Below are positions 5,803 through 6,405 of a DNA stretch of 6,405 nt, piece after piece (positions within the stretch are counted from its first letter, which is position 1; every line of letters begins with the position of its first letter). The notes beneath the pieces are model-generated. The model worked only from the letters and a program-made list of their open reading frames with translations. It made no database searches and was not told the DNA's origin. A program made the translations under genes and the position numbers. The stretch comes from Pseudonocardia sp. (GTDB taxonomy: Bacteria > Actinomycetota > Actinomycetes > Mycobacteriales > Pseudonocardiaceae), in the NCBI GenBank assembly GCA_030453005.1, contig JAKDLE010000179.1, positions 1 to 6,405 on the forward strand. Reading direction: 5' to 3'.

Positions 5803-6378
5803 CGAGCTGCTCCCACAGGTCCACGACGTGCTCGCGGCGCGTCGTCACCCCGCCGATGGCCACCCGGATCACGTAGCGGCCGTCGACGACGGTGTGGGTG
5901 AGCAGCGCCGCGCCGGAGTCGTTGACGCGGTCGAGCACCGCGCGGGTCGGCGCGTCGCCCGCCGTCAGCCGTAGGCACACCAGCGACAGCGAGCGGGGCG
6001 CCGCGAGCACGAAGCCCGGCTCGGCCTCCACCCACGACGCCAGCTCCGTCGCCAGCTCCACGTGCCCGCGGATGTGCGCGCGGAGCCCCTCCAACCCGTG
6101 GCCGTTGATCACCGCCCACAGCTTCAGCGCGCGGAAGCGGCGGCCCAGCGGCACCTGCCAGTCGCGGAAGTCGACGACCTCGCCCGAGTCGCTCGCGCGG
6201 TCGCGCAGGTACTCGGGGGTGATCGAGAGCGCCGCGGGCAGGGCGCGGGCGTCGCGGACCCACAGCAGGGAGGCGTCGAACGCGGTCAGCAGCCACTTGT
6301 GGGCGTCGGTGCAGAAGGAGTCGACGAGCTCGACGCCGTCGAGCAGGTCGCGGTGCTCCGGACACAGGGCCGCGGCCC
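5723..6378 (-). CDS. PLP-dependent group II (aromatic-L-amino-acid-type) decarboxylase, C-terminal part
   Basis: About 218 residues of the C-terminal half are visible. The frame is open to 6403, but beyond 6378 it no longer fits the family. Landmarks: ALCPEHRDLLDGVELVDSF leads to SFCTDAHKWLLTAFDAS, whose His-Lys (Lys codon 6296-6298) is the expected Schiff-base lysine for pyridoxal phosphate. Then LSITPEYLRDRASDSGE, VVDFRDWQVPLGRRFRALKLW and RVAIGGVTTRREHVVDLWEQL follow, all typical of the aromatic-amino-acid decarboxylase family, which makes amines such as tyramine or tryptamine; the substrate cannot be told. The N-terminal half is missing. The last 25 residues (5800-5726) are read antisense through the end of the lipase gene, with 14 of 25 codons ending in A or T, unlike the rest; the ancestral stop was probably near 5800. 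The convergent overlap with the lipase is 80 bp. Confidence 0.85.
5789..5809. repeat. Short direct repeat spanning the lipase stop codon
   Basis: ACGAGCTG occurs at 5789-5796 and again at 5802-5809, 13 bp apart, flanking the lipase TGA (5800-5802). This is exactly where the convergent decarboxylase frame changes from native-looking to antisense-looking codons. It could be a small duplication or deletion scar, or chance, since it is only 8 bp. Confidence 0.35.
6367..6378. repeat. Perfect 12-bp palindrome at the decarboxylase fold-back point
   Basis: GGGCCGCGGCCC reads the same on both strands. To its left the minus strand encodes the A-A-A-L-C-P-E-H-R part of the decarboxylase; to its right the plus strand encodes A-A-A-R-A-H-G-A-W-V-H-V, the segment expected just N-terminal to it. 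The palindrome therefore sits at the point where orientation switches. Confidence 0.7.
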
Positions 6379-6405
6379 GGGCGCACGGCGCGTGGGTGCA
6401 CGTCG
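6369..6405 (+). other. Inverted decarboxylase segment (AHGAWVHV motif) running off the window
   Basis: In plus frame from 6372, codons give A-A-R-A-H-G-A-W-V-H-V, and the final base G could begin the expected Asp codon. HGAWVHVDAA is the strand and turn in group II PLP decarboxylases whose Asp contacts the pyridine nitrogen of PLP; it normally lies about ten residues before the CPEHR segment in the same orientation. Here the two are on opposite strands. The minus-strand reading of the same bases (T-C-T-H-A-P-C-A-R) lacks the motif. I read this as a fold-back junction, artefactual or real. Confidence 0.65.

Noticed and set aside
4863..5876. A 337-codon plus-strand frame overlapping the lipase
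   Set aside because: It is the +1 shadow of the lipase and strongly Arg/Gly/Ala-rich. The lipase frame has a signal peptide and a full catalytic triad.
6206..6230. An 11-base match (CGGGGGTGATC) between the decarboxylase gene and the left window edge (around 13-23)
   Set aside because: It is too short and too GC-rich to indicate a shared repeat or recombination site; flanking bases do not match.

Overview
The window is very GC-rich, and its coding frames have almost only G or C at third codon positions. Gene content (three tandem AIM24-family genes, an actinobacterial coiled-coil hypothetical protein, a helical protein with a lipid-droplet-type C-terminus, an RsbW-like ATP-binding protein, a secreted lipase and an aromatic-amino-acid-decarboxylase-type enzyme) points to an actinomycete, probably near Pseudonocardiales. 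The taxon is inferred from protein style only.

Layout: (1) 1-147, minus: the N-terminus of an HrpB-like helicase whose reading breaks down at the Walker A motif next to the window edge. (2) 171-202: a perfect 14-bp-stem hairpin, the likely terminator of the block that follows. (3) 215-4221, minus: five co-directional genes. Read in transcription order they are AIM24-a (4221-3598), AIM24-b (3594-2929), AIM24-c (2932-2177), a conserved coiled-coil hypothetical (2167-1277), then after 87 bp a long helical ferritin-like/lipid-droplet-like protein (1189-215). The first four are spaced by 3 nt, a 4-nt GTGA overlap and 9 nt, which is strong evidence for a single operon. (4) 4222-4311: a 90-bp divergent promoter region. 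(5) 4312-4818, plus: a Ser/Thr-kinase-type anti-sigma ATPase carrying a 15-bp tandem repeat inside its ATP-binding fold. (6) 4849-5802, plus: a secreted alpha/beta-hydrolase lipase. (7) 5723-6378, minus: the C-terminal half of a PLP-dependent group II decarboxylase, running convergently into the lipase and overlapping it by 80 bp.

Functional reading (inference): the AIM24 trio plus the two helical proteins looks like a conserved envelope or lipid-body maintenance operon, divergently paired with a stress-type anti-sigma regulator. The lipase and decarboxylase look like ordinary neighbours.

The most unusual observation is at the right edge. From a perfect 12-bp palindrome (6367-6378) onward, the plus strand reads the decarboxylase motif A-H-G-A-W-V-H-V. 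That motif should lie just N-terminal to the minus-strand part, in the same orientation. The gene therefore appears folded back on itself, either as a contig-end or amplification chimera or as a real inversion. The left edge also stops matching its gene family abruptly, so both outermost segments should be treated with caution. I see no CRISPR array, tRNA, rRNA, insertion sequence or phage gene.
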